Positions 11,960 to 21,958 are shown, numbered from the stretch's first letter. The stretch is 64,000 nucleotides of DNA from Bathymodiolus brooksi (GCA_963680875.1 OY804588.1:77214829-77278828); one strand, 5' to 3'. The notes: generated by a model not told the origin, from the sequence alone. Program-made: numbers and translations.

Positions 11960-12660
11960 TGTTTTAATTGAAATATTTAACATGAGATATTATAAATTGT
12001 GAATTAATATCACCCGCCATCTTGACAGTCAACCTTAGATCATTATAAACTAATGAGTATATACAAATTATATTGTTGTTAAAACATAGACCTGTCAAAC
12101 AATTGTTATAATATATATATATGGTCTACAACGAAATCTGTTTTAACAAAACGTCTTTTTGACTAAATCAGAGATCGGGTCAGGAAGGTTAAATATCTAC
12201 ATATATCAAATATTGTGCTTGATTTGTTGTTCTATTTAAACCAGATTCTTGTATTAAGAATGGTCGCTTTATAAATACTTGTTTCACTGTTTGCACATGG
12301 GCACTTATATTATCATACTTGAATATAGATTACAGATTTAGATTTAGATTTAAATGAGATTAAGCATATTTTATTGCTAAATATCATAACAATTGGATTG
12401 GACACAAATTATAACAATTTACAATGGTCCTCTCCACATAATAAATAATTGCAATAGTACATGCGTCAGCAATAGTAAAATACAATATACAACATTATAA
12501 ATAAATCTTTGAAAAATGAAAAAAAAAGGAGACGCAACAACAAAAAATACAAAAAAAACAAAAAAGCATGAAATAATCTAATATAAGCATGTTTTATCAT
12601 ACTTGTATTTGAGATGAAATTGATTGATTGTTTAATTAAAAATAATATATTGGGGGGTTG
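11960..12660. other. AT-rich stretch, no gene seen
   Basis: No coding signal. Around 12110-12160 there is a diverged second copy of the TATGGTCT...ACGAAATCTGT sequence found at 10430-10490, and around 12515-12570 an A-rich tract. The A-rich part lies downstream (on the minus strand) of a LINE end and may be its 3' untranslated region. Confidence 0.4.
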
Positions 12661-12663
12661 TGA

Positions 12664-12950
12664 TCATAAATGGGTAAAACGTTTTGTTCGTTTGATGTAA
12701 AGTTGCACAGATTTGAAAATTTGTAGATTTTGCATCTCAGTTAAGGTGTCATGGCCAAAAAGTAGGACTTCAATTTTTAGTTCATGAAGAAAAACTAGTC
12801 TTAATTTCAATTCTTCTCTTGCTTTGTTGTAAAGACAACATTCTAATATAAAACAAATTGCATTTTCAAATGCATATACAGCCTGGATCATTGAATATAA
12901 TGTATATATATCAGACTTTCTGACAGTTGGAAAGTGCAACTATATTTGGC
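12664..12950 (-). pseudogene. 3' end of a non-LTR retrotransposon (LINE)
   Basis: The minus-strand frame is the extreme C terminus of a LINE polyprotein: a degenerate His/Cys knuckle (ENAICFILECCLYNKARE) followed by VLLFGHDTLT and an IFKSVQLYIKRTKRF end. The same pattern (HFLLHCP, LLLFGS, NVQKFIISSKRF) closes the LINE at 28432-28716, so both belong to the same group. Only the first ~85 bp of this piece persist in the duplicate at 44282-44366. It is a dead fragment without reverse transcriptase. Confidence 0.6.
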
Positions 12951-13143
12951 ACAACACAGCAGATATAATTTGCATAATATGTCAAGTTACATTTCATAAT
13001 TGATAATCCACTACTTAAGTGTCATAACTAAAATGCTAAAAGTTCAGACATATTACGTGAATTACTTGACCAGAAGCTTTGAAAACAAAGATCGTCGTAC
13101 AACACAATTAACTCAGTTTTATATGTGTCAGACCTTTATTTGA

Positions 13144-13350
13144 AGGCGGTCATGGTCTCTAACGTAAGGTAGTTGGATCTACAATTACAATGTTATCAGG
13201 GCCTATCACCAGTAACGTTGAGTGTTCGAATGCCGTACATGGCGAGGTGTACTCGATGCAGCATTATGTGATAGAGTGTCAGTAACTCCGGGTACTCCGG
13301 TTTCTTCGACCCATTAAACTGACCGCCCCAATGTGGCGTTCAGCAACATA
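13144..13350 (+). mobile_element. tRNA-headed SINE, family 2
   Basis: Head GGCGGTCATGGTCTCTAACG with B-box-like GTGTTCGAATGCC, body GTACTCGATGCAGCATTATG and CCGGGTACTCCGG, tail CCGCCCCAATGTGGCGTTCAG. The tail lacks the GATATAGCTGAAATATTG word, so it is eroded. The duplicate is at 44660. Confidence 0.7.
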
Positions 13351-13375
13351 TTACCTAACCTTTAACCCTTTTATT

Positions 13376-13735
13376 AGCTCACCTTGCCAAAGGCAACGTG
13401 AGATTTTCCCATCACTTCGCGTCCGTCGTTCGTGAACTTTTCACATTTTAATCTTCTCCTCTGAAACCCCTCAGCCAAATGAACTGAAACTTGGTATGAA
13501 GCATCTATGGAAAAATCCTTTATAAAGATTGTTCATTTTTTCTCGATCCATTGGCAAACATGGGAGCCACAGGCAATTCTTGTTTCTGATTGGCCGATCT
13601 TTTTAAATCTTCTCCTCTGGAACCACTAGGCCAAATGTACTGACACTTGGTAGGAAGCATCTATGGCAAGTCTTCTATAAAGATTGCTCATTTCATCCCG
13701 ATCCATTAACAAACATTTGTTAGCATTTTACTTGT
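13376..13735 (+). repeat. Hairpin-headed dispersed repeat
   Basis: It begins with a perfect small hairpin, CTCACCTTGCC / GGCAACGTGAG, and continues with two related ~170-bp blocks, each containing TCTTCTCCTCTG(A/G)AACC, GGCCAAATG or GCCAAATG, CTTGGTA and TATAAAGATTG. Repeats with a CTCACCTTGGCC-type hairpin start are widespread in molluscs. No coding capacity. The duplicate lies at 44895-45245. Confidence 0.6.
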
Positions 13736-13739
13736 TTAA

Positions 13740-15223
13740 TTTTAAGTAGCTAAATATAAAAAGCCATCAATAGGAAAATATCAGTAATTTAATTACATCA
13801 CTGTCTAGTTTAGTAGTTATCCATGTAGGAAAACAACTGTAAACATGAATGTTAAGTAAATTTATCTATTAGAATTATTTACAAAATGTACTGACTTTCA
13901 CTTCAAAATACATTAGAATTTTCTTATTAGAAACGAAATAATTCTTGAAAGCCATAGTTTGTATAACGTTTAAAAATAGGTAACATTATTTTCATTTTAT
14001 TTAGTCATTACTCTTTATTGTAAAATACGACATTTTCATTCGGGGAGGGAATCGGACAGCCAAATCCATAAGGCCGCATATTATATTGATTTACAAAGTT
14101 ACTGTAGATGCCCCATTAGAATGGACAGATTCAATATCATCAAGATTTTTTAACCACATTATTTTTAACATATGTATTTTTGAAATAAAAATAAAAAGAC
14201 ATTTGGTGGGTTAATTGCGTTCTTAAATAGTACGGGAAGGTTCCGTGTTGGAGTGCCTGTTAATTATATACCAACTTACATAGGTTCCATGATCATGATG
14301 ATGACGATTGCTGAGTTGGTTAATAAAGGATCATGGATCGTTGTGGTCCAAAGTGGTGAATTAACTCCCTCAATCAGGTAGTTATGTTGTAAATCTTAAT
14401 ATTTGTATTTTAAATAATCATAGTCTGCCAATCCATGTTAAAACTCACAATGCAGAATATGACTTCATTGAATTATTTCTTAATTCTCTGTTTAACAACA
14501 ATAACTCGGCGTGGATTCGTCGGTACATATCCCCCCTCCCAATAAAAACAATAGAAAACATCAGATATAAAAAAATAAAAATTAAAAAAATAATATACAC
14601 AAGCCGACAAGCTTTTGTTGAATCAATGAGTGGGGTTTGTCCAAATGGTAAATATGCAGTATTTTTCACAGCTTACACCCAGAGGTTCTGGTGTTCTGGG
14701 CGACCCCCAAATACCGGCGGTCTAGGCTTTCTTTCTCCCTCTCCCAGCCTCCTCCTCCAACTTAAAAAAACACATTGGATCCGCCCCTACCAACATCTAT
14801 TACTGTCAAGTTACTTGTCATAAGTTCTGTAGCGAAGAAAAAACAACCCGAAAATCCTGAAGAAAAAAAATCAAAACAGAGGGCCGCGGTTCATATACGT
14901 ACATCGGGGGCAAGCAGGCGGCGTACCAAGTATGAAAAATTAAATGTGAGCATAAATAAAGAATACGCGAACATTTGATTAAAAGTCACCATTATGTCAA
15001 AAGAAAAAAATATATATACTTGGGGCGGGGGTTGATGGCATTCTTAAAGAGGACGAGAGGGTCCAGTGACGTGTAAAATGTTTGTGAATAAAGGATCGTG
15101 AATCGTCATTTAACTCCCTTATTTAACACAAATCAAGTATTTATAGTGTAATCATTGAAACTGTTTCTTACCTGGTCTATTTTTCTACACAAACTGGTCG
15201 TATTCTCCTTCCTATATTATAAG
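13740..15223 (+). repeat. Conserved non-coding block of unit Y
   Basis: Non-coding sequence related to unit X: the words CGACAAGCTTTTG, GAATCAATGAGTGGGGT and CCCAGAGGTTCTGG at 14605-14700 correspond to 4048-4150, and TTACCTGGTCTATTTTTCTAC at 15169 to 4666. A copy of its left half lies at 37255-38450. Short open frames (14445-14669, 14626-14823) are duplicated with the DNA and show no protein family. Confidence 0.6.
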
Positions 15224-15676
15224 CAATCGTAACTACTCGGCCATTCTCGCTACCCTACAAATAACCTCGTACGTAGATAGTAGTAATTCTTCTTAAATTG
15301 CTTGTCGGAAGTTAAGTTAAGTTAAGCCGCAAAAAAATATAGTCCACGAAAATCTAATATGGAAAATAAGGATAATAACAAAATTATCGAACTCCGAACA
15401 ATCTTACAAAGGTAAAGTCAAAACTCATAATTATATAAACAGACAAAATCAGTCAACAACGGGAAAACTAAGACATATTAAGTCAAATCTAATCATGCAA
15501 AACTAATTTAAACTTTAAATTTTATTCATAAAAATAATTGAAATATAGAAAATTGTTTAAAATATAACTTTATCAAACTTTCATGTAACTGACATGTGGA
15601 AAGTAGTGCGATTTATACGTCTAATGCATACGAGGTTATTTGTAGGGGAGCGAGAATGGCCGAGTAGTTACGATTG
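15224..15676. mobile_element. 453-bp TIR element with 9-bp target duplication, copy 1
   Basis: Terminal inverted repeats of about 48 bp (15224-15271 and 15629-15676, one mismatch) start CAATCGTAACTACTCGGCCA. The element is flanked by TATTATAAG at 15215-15223 and 15677-15685. Unit X has a single TATTATAAG at the corresponding places (4712-4720 and 8585-8593), so these are empty sites. It encodes nothing and is a non-autonomous DNA transposon; a 9-bp duplication fits Mutator-like elements best. Positions 15370-15463 hold an inverted copy of a ~100-bp module seen elsewhere. Confidence 0.85.
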
Positions 15677-15733
15677 TATTATAAGTGATACAGGGGAGAT
15701 AATCGATACTCAACTTGTATTATGAATTAGCTT

Positions 15734-15898
15734 AATTTGGTTGCTCTTGCATAAAAGGGCAATGAATAAAGTAAACTCTAGGCATGGCAGGAAAGGTGGT
15801 GTTAATTGAAATACAAAAAACTGTTGTATAAACATGAGAACAGTCGTATATGGTTACACATGTAACTGACTACCAAAGCAAAACCACTACCTCACCAG
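15734..15898 (-). repeat. Ngaro-like element repeat B2
   Basis: Direct repeat of 16122-16286, from AATTTGGTTGCTC to CACTACCTCACCAG, with a few substitutions. It is the outer 3' repeat of the element. Confidence 0.8.
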
Positions 15899-15994
15899 TA
15901 TAAACAAACAGAAAGTCATACATGTATGTGGTTACAAAAAAAAATTGAATGACTAGCAAAACAAAATTCACTACCTCCAGGGAGGGAGGGTGGG

Positions 15995-16121
15995 TAAAAT
16001 TGGCACAATCAATAATTGATAAAATTTACTAAAAGGGGTTTTCAACACAGACGAATTACCACCACGGTACGACTAAATACCGCCACACAAATTAAACAAA
16101 ATGTAAAACACATGTTTAACC
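15995..16121 (-). repeat. Ngaro-like element repeat A2
   Basis: Direct repeat of A1 at 18715-18842 (TAAAATTGGCACAAT ... CCACCACGGTAC ... TTTAACC). Its inner edge touches B1 without a spacer. Confidence 0.8.
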
Positions 16122-16286
16122 AATTTGGTTGCTCCTGCATAAATGGGCAATGAATAAAGTAAACTCTAGGCTTGGCAGAAAAGGTGGTGTTTATTGAAAT
16201 ACAAAAAGCGTTAGCATAAACATGAGAACAGTCGTATATGGTTACAAATGTAACTGACTAGCAAAACAAAACCACTACCTCACCAG
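16122..16286 (-). repeat. Ngaro-like element repeat B1
   Basis: Direct repeat of B2 at 15734-15898. It lies just downstream (minus strand) of the recombinase gene, followed directly by A2. Confidence 0.8.
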
Positions 16287-16468
16287 GGCGAAGCTCTGCC
16301 AAGCAACGAGAGGGAACAAAATGTATCGAAGTTGTAATTCAACTCTATAAATAAAATTGTAGTTTTAAAGAAAAACAATCTTAAAGATCAAAGATAAATC
16401 TGATTCAACCCACCATTTCTTTAGAAATTCCTGAACCAAGTCAGCGTCATTACGGTTTTCACAGTTTT

Positions 16469-16565
16469 CCGGTTGTTGACTGATTTTGTCTGTTTATATA
16501 CTTATGAGTTTTGATTTTCCCTTTGTAAGATTGTTGGGAGTTCGGTAATTTTGTTATTACCCTTA
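16469..16565 (+). repeat. Shared ~100-bp module, copy inside the Ngaro-like element
   Basis: Runs from CCGGTTGTTGACTGATTTTG to TTCGGTAATTTTGTTATTAC. The match with the copy inside the Polinton block (35923) extends further left to about 16417 (CAAGTCAG(C/G)GTCATT). Other copies: 21858, 47658, 62562 (same strand) and 15370, 46561 (inverted). It lies in the 3' non-coding part of the element. Confidence 0.75.
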
Positions 16566-16821
16566 TATACAGTCCAAATTCTAAGAAAAAATACTAACTA
16601 CTGCTAGCTGTATGATATGATAAACTAGCATTGACAACAGTCTCTACACTAAAATATATACAAGGTATTATGAAAATAGCATCAAACCAAACATGTGAAT
16701 TTCTATTTAATACTAAATATACCACAAAATTGCAAAGTCATTTCTACAAATGATGAACCTGATATGAATAAACGAAGGTAAGCTGAATTAAGAGAAGGAA
16801 TTGTGGGCAAAGTTAATCATC

Positions 16822-17692
16822 TTATCTTGACACTGAGAAAAGTGTGGAGGGGGAATGGGCAATATATCCTCTGTAGCATGATGAAACCCAATGTCCAATA
16901 GAGCATATTTCACTGTCTATGCCGCCGGAAGATGCTGCAAGCGTTGTTCCACCACGACGTAGGCTGTGAAAAGAAAACTTTTCTATAGGAATTTGACATT
17001 TGATGAATAAATCCCGCAATAAACGATCTATTTCAAGCTTAGAAAAAAGAACAGTAGATCCTTTAGAATCTGGTAATCCAAAGGCTGGATCGCTCTAGCC
17101 TTAGCTGGAATTAAATTTAACATATGTGAATAAGCAGTTACCGGACATAACACTGATCCAGATTTGCGTATTAGAGGAACTTGAAGAATAATATTATGTT
17201 TTTGCATCGTTTTCGACCATTTAATGTTAACAATCATTCCTTGAATAGTAAAAAGAAAATCTCCTCGTGTGAACTGTTCGGCAGAAGTAAATGACTTCTT
17301 TGAAGAATTGGCAAACTGATTTCCTGAGCATGTCGAAAAAAGTAATAAGTATAAGAGCCCATAAAACTGAGTCAGAAAGGTTCTCCTGATCAATACATTC
17401 GTACAATTGAAATAAATGTAACACTAGTAACGGTAAACGTTGATTCGAAATCCTGATATTAAGTTTGTCCTCCAATAAAAAACATGCATATTTACTAATA
17501 GTCTCGGAGTCAACTGGGAAAGATGTCGTATCGAAGTTCACACAAAAAAGTAAATAAGTTCTCAATTGACATTTTAGGATTTGTAATGTCCCTGGTCGGA
17601 AAGCTGCTTTCTGGACGGTCCTCGTTTTTGTCCTTAATACTTTCCATACATATCCCGAAATTATAAGGAAGAATCAATATCAAATGTGTCAT
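16822..17692 (-). pseudogene. Tyrosine recombinase of the Ngaro-like element, broken
   Basis: The N-terminal core-binding domain is read from 17692 to 17227 in two frames (around LLFCVNFDTTSFPVDSETI), the catalytic domain from 17393 to 16822. Catalytic signature residues are visible near the C terminus: HSLRRGG (the HxxR box), GHW, and the tyrosine in CYRGYI. This enzyme class cuts and rejoins DNA through a covalent 3'-phosphotyrosine and would integrate a circular cDNA. Damage: a frameshift near 17340 shared with the second copy, a private 1-bp loss near 17090, and a private ~124-bp deletion at 17479. Inactive. Confidence 0.8.
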
Positions 17693-17762
17693 CTGAAATT
17701 GTCACATATTCATATGAACTGTTCGGTAACAACTTTTGTAGCTGCCTAAAAGCAGACGGTAA

Positions 17763-18150
17763 TTATTGCCAACGTGGCAAAATGTCTGGTATCCTGTTAT
17801 TGACGCCTTGAATGTGAACTGCTTTTAACTGAATGTTATTCTTCGCACAAGTCATCCAACTATTTCTTGCAATTGACAACATTTGGTTGTATCGGCATCT
17901 GCCAGTGTTTAGTAAAGAAACACACGAATAATTGTCACACTGAATTAAAATTCTTTTTTCTTTGTAATAATTGCCCCAAGTACGGAAACCAACTAAAATC
18001 GCTAACATCTCATAAACTCCTACACGTGTCCCTTCTACATGTTTTGGTACGTTGCAGTGAAACACTTGAGTACCAGAAGTTGTATAACAAATTCCTCCCA
18101 TACCTTGCAAGGTTGCATTCGTAGCAATCATATGATCAGGTTCACACTAC
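17763..18150 (-). pseudogene. RNase H domain of the Ngaro-like element
   Basis: The 122-codon frame ending at 17763 has the order expected for the DIRS-order RNase H: an opening IATNATLQGMGG box, GVYEMLA, ILIQCDNYSCVSLLN, and a closing HIQGVNNRIPDILPRW. The first catalytic position appears as Asn in IATNAT where Asp is usual. RNase H removes the RNA strand from the RNA-DNA hybrid during reverse transcription. It is separated from the recombinase frame by about 70 bp. The identical frame exists at 49076-49444. Confidence 0.75.
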
Positions 18151-18364
18151 TGATGATCTGGAATAGTTGTTTTTCCATTAAAATTATCCATAAACTTTAA
18201 AAAACCATAAAATGTCTTTCTTAGCTTCCTTATCTAAATGTATATGGTGACCTTTTTTATTCACAGTGCGTAAAAGGTCAAGTAGGGATGATATGAATAA
18301 ACGAGCAGACTGAATAAAGTCTGCAATATAAAACAGTTTTCCTATGACAGATTGTATTTGTTTT

Positions 18365-18714
18365 TTAGTTACGTTTGAGAAAAACTCTCAATAAAAGTTT
18401 TCCTAAATGTCCTCTGATCTCATTTAGTTTACTATTTGGAATAGAGACAGTTGAAGCTACAGTGTCAAATTCTTTCCCAAAGAAAGTAATTTTTGTGGAT
18501 GGCGCACAACATTTTTCACTCGTAACCGTGAAGCCTAACTTTTCAGTCAAATCTACTAACAGTTATATCCATGCACTGCATTGTCTCCCACTTCTGCACA
18601 CCCAATATCGTCGATATAGATTATACCACTATAACCAAATTTCTGATAAATGAACATGAGAGCATTTGTGGTACGCTGGGCCGCCATGGCCTTATTCCAA
18701 AAGGTATATAAAGT
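18365..18714 (-). pseudogene. Reverse transcriptase (C-terminal half) of the Ngaro-like element
   Basis: The minus-strand translation near 18714-18590 shows AAQRTTNAL followed by the polymerase box YIDD (18607-18618), then after stops LGFTVTSEKCCAPSTKITF and FGKEFDTV, the typical continuation in Ngaro/DIRS reverse transcriptases. About the first half of the RT and all of gag are absent, because repeat A1 begins at 18715. It cannot be functional. The same truncation is in copy 2, so it preceded the duplication. Confidence 0.75.
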
Positions 18715-18842
18715 TAAAATTGGCACAATTAATAATTAATAAAAACATACTAAAAGGGGTTTTCAACACAGACGAAAAACCACCACGGTACATCTAAATA
18801 CCGCCACACAAATTAAACAAAATGTAAAACACATTTTAAACC
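18715..18842 (-). repeat. Ngaro-like element repeat A1
   Basis: Direct repeat of A2 at 15995-16121. Its right edge (TTTTAAACC) is the 5' end of the element; sequence resembling unit X (CATTCCAACAAATAATGG, compare 4728) resumes right after it. Confidence 0.8.
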
Positions 18843-20660
18843 CATTCCAACAAATAATGGTTGATCTGAACTTTTTACCACTCCATAAGATCTGAACAAG
18901 TTGGTTTCAAAGTTTTATTTTATCTTAAGCTTTTGTCTATTCATATATATTTTCTTTTTCGTGTGTGTGAACAAACAATCGATTAAATTATACAATAGAA
19001 CCGTCACGTTACACTATAAGTACTTGAGCAACTGTCTGTTTATAGATAACCCTTTAAAACAATAAATCTTACAAATTAAATATACGATATTTTTACATTG
19101 AAGCAAACACGGTTTTATTTATCGAATCTCTTTGCCAAGCGGCATCCTTTTCTCTTCATATTTACTTGTAATTGCTCATTTTGCCACTCGTTGCCGGGTC
19201 CTTGATTAGAAATGTAGGTATTCCTTTCGGTCTGGCACTGTGGTAGACAGATACCAGGGTTGAGCTGCTGTGGTAGACAGATGCCCGGGTTGAGCTGCCA
19301 CACAGGGGCAATGAATTAAAATGACAATGTTTTGATTAATGTGTTTAATTTAATAAAAACATAGATATCAAATTACAATGTTGTCTGATACCAACATGCA
19401 TGAAGTAATATTTATTTAGTGCTACTGTCTCTGGTGGCGCGTCATTGGTACATACAGGGCCTATGAGAGGTCGGTACATCTGTTCGGGCCCCGGAGAACC
19501 AAGAAGGGGTATGTGAACCTCTAAAGGGCCCCATAGCCTTAGCCATAGACGTTCTTATTTTGAGTTTTTTTTTCTCTCTCTCTTTTTTTTTTGGGGGGGT
19601 CAACTATTTTTAGTTGACTTAGAAAAATAATTATGTAAAATTCACTTAGATTTCTGAATTCTGTTTGTTGATCATCACTCACATTTGTACATTGTAGTTT
19701 TATTGGACCTCATATCCTCAATATTGAGAGAAGTGTCAGCCTGTACCGGGGGCCTAGTGCAGTCTTGTTCCGCCTTCCAAATTTCTCTTTGAAGCCTTGT
19801 GTACGTGTAATAACAAATTTTTTATATTTAATTTGCAACAATGCTACCTTTGTCTTTATTTAAATGGAGATATATTTTTGTTCAATTATAGTCACATTTT
19901 TTCACTGCAGACTATAGGATATGGTCGGAAATGCATACCTTGCAGAAATTAGGGAATAACTGTAATGTATTTTAAGTATTGCCAACGTAAATCGTCGGTA
20001 TTACTGTCGCAAATCGATTTTAAATGTTGACGTATAGTTGGGCCAGGTAAACGGATATGTGTGACAGTAAAACAGGCGATTTACAGCGAAAGCACTTTAA
20101 ATACAATACGGTTATTCCAATTCTAATGAAATACTCCCAACAATAACATTTGTTTACAATTTTCTCCTGTTATTGACTCAATGTTATTGGCCTTTTTACA
20201 TAGCACATCTTCCACAATAGTTCCGTAGGTACAAACATTTCGATAAGAAACAAACGCTTTTATAAAATATTCAGTGAACTTTTAGGTAATCATAACCGAA
20301 AATATCAACTCAAACATTTTAATAATAAATTTAATGTGTGTCACTTCAAATCAATATTAGGTCAACCGTTTCCAACAAGGTAAAGCGTAATATCTGCTCT
20401 GACGCGTAAATGCAATATTAATTAACCAATGCAATTGCTTTTCCATAACCAATTGTATTAGAATCTATATAGTTGGTCAGCGATTGTATAAACAAAAACA
20501 TTTATCCTGATTTTAGGTTAAATTTCGCAAAATGATTGGTTGATATTGTCCTAATAAATTTCAGTGCAATATTTTATTAAGTCAAATCGATTTATCTCCC
20601 TTACACCGTTGACTTAATATTGAAATATTGACTTAATATAATGGTTGCAAATTCAGGATA
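18843..20660 (+). repeat. Right-hand non-coding part of unit Y
   Basis: 18843-19930 follows unit X closely in order (GTGGTAGACAGAT pairs at 19240-19285 compare with 5070-5110; GGGCCTATGAGAGG at 19457 compares with 5281). 19950-20660 is AT-rich sequence with repeated TTGACTTAATATTG words near 20610-20640. No gene is recognised. It is duplicated at 50156-51960. Confidence 0.6.
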
Positions 20661-20666
20661 AATTCG

Positions 20667-20812
20667 TTGCACAGTGTACAATTGTCCTAATACGGAAAAA
20701 TATCGGTTCAATAAAATGCATATCGGGCTCGGCTTCTAGGCTTCGCCTCCCCCTATATGAATTTTATTGACCCGATATTTTTCCGTATTAGGACAATTGT
20801 ACACAGTGTAAC
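20667..20812. repeat. 146-bp foldback with near-perfect arms, copy 1
   Basis: The left arm starts at 20667 (ACAGTGTACAATTGTCC, then AATACGGAAAAATATCGG) and is answered by the inverted sequence ending at 20812. The centre reads GGCTTCTAGGCTTCGCC. Arms are about 65 bp. This is the shape of a foldback or MITE element. The duplicate is at 51960-52104. Confidence 0.8.
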
Positions 20813-21044
20813 TAATAGTATACAATCAATGCAATGTGACTGCTCAAATAGAACAAGTGAAGAATGAAATGATATAACTGGTTAACAGGCACATATGATT
20901 TACACCCAAGTTAATATATCTTAAAGTAATCAACAAATAAATATAGTCATGACGAAAAATACAAAAAAAATACACTATCAGAACAGTTTCAAAATTTAAT
21001 CGAAAATCGTAAAAAATGAGGGCAAAATCGATACCCCTAATCCC

Positions 21045-21535
21045 CTTCTAGCCGATTTATTTTTATACTCATATGAGTCGGAGTTTCTTCAAAATCTTAT
21101 AAAAGATAAGAAGATTCATGAAGCTAGAGCCTTTAATTTCAAATACAGGTATATTGATGACGTTTTATCTATCAATAATTCTAGATTTGCAGAATTTCTT
21201 CCATTGATATATCCTCCAGAGCTGGAAATTAAAGAGATCACAGCTACAGTTTCGTCCGCATCATTTTTGGGCTTATACCTCGAATTTTACGACAGTGATC
21301 AATTCAGTACTAAAATTTATGATAAACGGGATGACTTCAATATTAAAATCATAAATTTTCCAAATATTAGCAGCAATATACCAGCTTCTCCTGCATATGG
21401 TGTTTACATCTCGCAATTGGTTCGTTAAGCAAGGGCCAGTAGCAATTATTCTCATTTCTTGAAACGTCTTCTTTATCTGAAAAAAAAGATTACTGGACCA
21501 GGGCTATCAAAAGATTCTCCTTTTTCGATCTCTTA
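21045..21535 (+). pseudogene. Reverse transcriptase 3' fragment, Penelope-like
   Basis: The frame starts inside the palm domain: a YSYESEFLQNL region, then RYIDDVL (YIDD at 21150-21161), LEIKEITATVSSASFLGLYL, KRDDFN and APAYGVYISQLVR before a TAA at 21426-21428 where the family continues. It lacks everything upstream of the palm because of the junction at 21043. It is a copy of 61748-62230. Confidence 0.75.
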
Positions 21536-21857
21536 AAAAGTTTATATTCCGATACCAAGATCTTGTCGAAATATATTCTGTATCTGCAGAGACGATAATA
21601 AACGATGGATTTTCATTAAGTGAAAATGTATAAAGATCAGGATTAAGTAATTGTGGTTTAGACATGACGTCATTCAACATCTCATTTGAAATCAACTTGT
21701 GTAAGAAGATGACCGTTTAGTTAAAACATTCTGCAGAGACGATAATAAACGATGGATTTTCATAAAGTACTGCGTTGACTATTATTATACCGATTTTGTC
21801 CTAGTACTGTTAAAAATGTTGTTATAGTGAAAACCGGAACCTTTTTTTCCCAGTTTT

Positions 21858-21957
21858 CCGGTTGTTGACTGATTTTGTCTGTTTGTTGATTTATGAGTTT
21901 TGCCTGTCCATTTGGAAGATTGCTCGGTGTTCGGTAATTTTGTTATTACCCTTATGT
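21858..21957 (+). repeat. Shared ~100-bp module, Penelope-like tail copy
   Basis: CCGGTTGTTGACTGATTTTG to TTTTGTTATTACCC. It sits about 430 bp downstream of the RT stop, right before the hairpin pair. The identical arrangement is at 62562. Confidence 0.75.
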
Positions 21958-21958
21958 A

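Larger units (their letters stand above)
15734..18842 (-). mobile_element. Ngaro-like tyrosine-recombinase retrotransposon, copy 1
   Basis: Read on the minus strand the element has the order A1 (18842-18715), reverse transcriptase, RNase H, tyrosine recombinase, B1 (16286-16122), A2 (16121-15995), a partial B piece (15994-15899), B2 (15898-15734). A1/A2 (~128 bp) and B1/B2 (165 bp) are direct repeats, B1 and A2 abut exactly. This split-direct-repeat plan is the hallmark of Ngaro-type DIRS-order elements. The 5' part (gag and the start of RT) is missing: A1 joins the middle of the RT. Frameshifts, stops and a ~124-bp deletion at 17479 make it non-autonomous. It inserted beside the 453-bp TIR element, at a place where unit X has no insertion (about 4722). 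Confidence 0.85.
12880..21042 (+). repeat. Long repeat unit Y, copy 1 (segmental duplication)
   Basis: Near-identical over some 8 kb to 44282-52337 in the same orientation, with private indels: about 124 bp missing here at 17479, about 330 bp present here at 14770-15100 but missing in copy 2. It contains a SINE, a hairpin-headed repeat, a block related to unit X, a 453-bp TIR element, the Ngaro-like element, a tail block (18845-20000) and a 146-bp foldback. The right end at 21042 is a sharp junction with a Penelope-like element. Confidence 0.85.

Noticed and set aside
16822..17692. Bacterial XerD/phage integrase, suggesting contamination or transfer
   Set aside because: The gene is next to RNase H and reverse transcriptase and inside split direct repeats, as in Ngaro elements; composition equals that of its neighbours.
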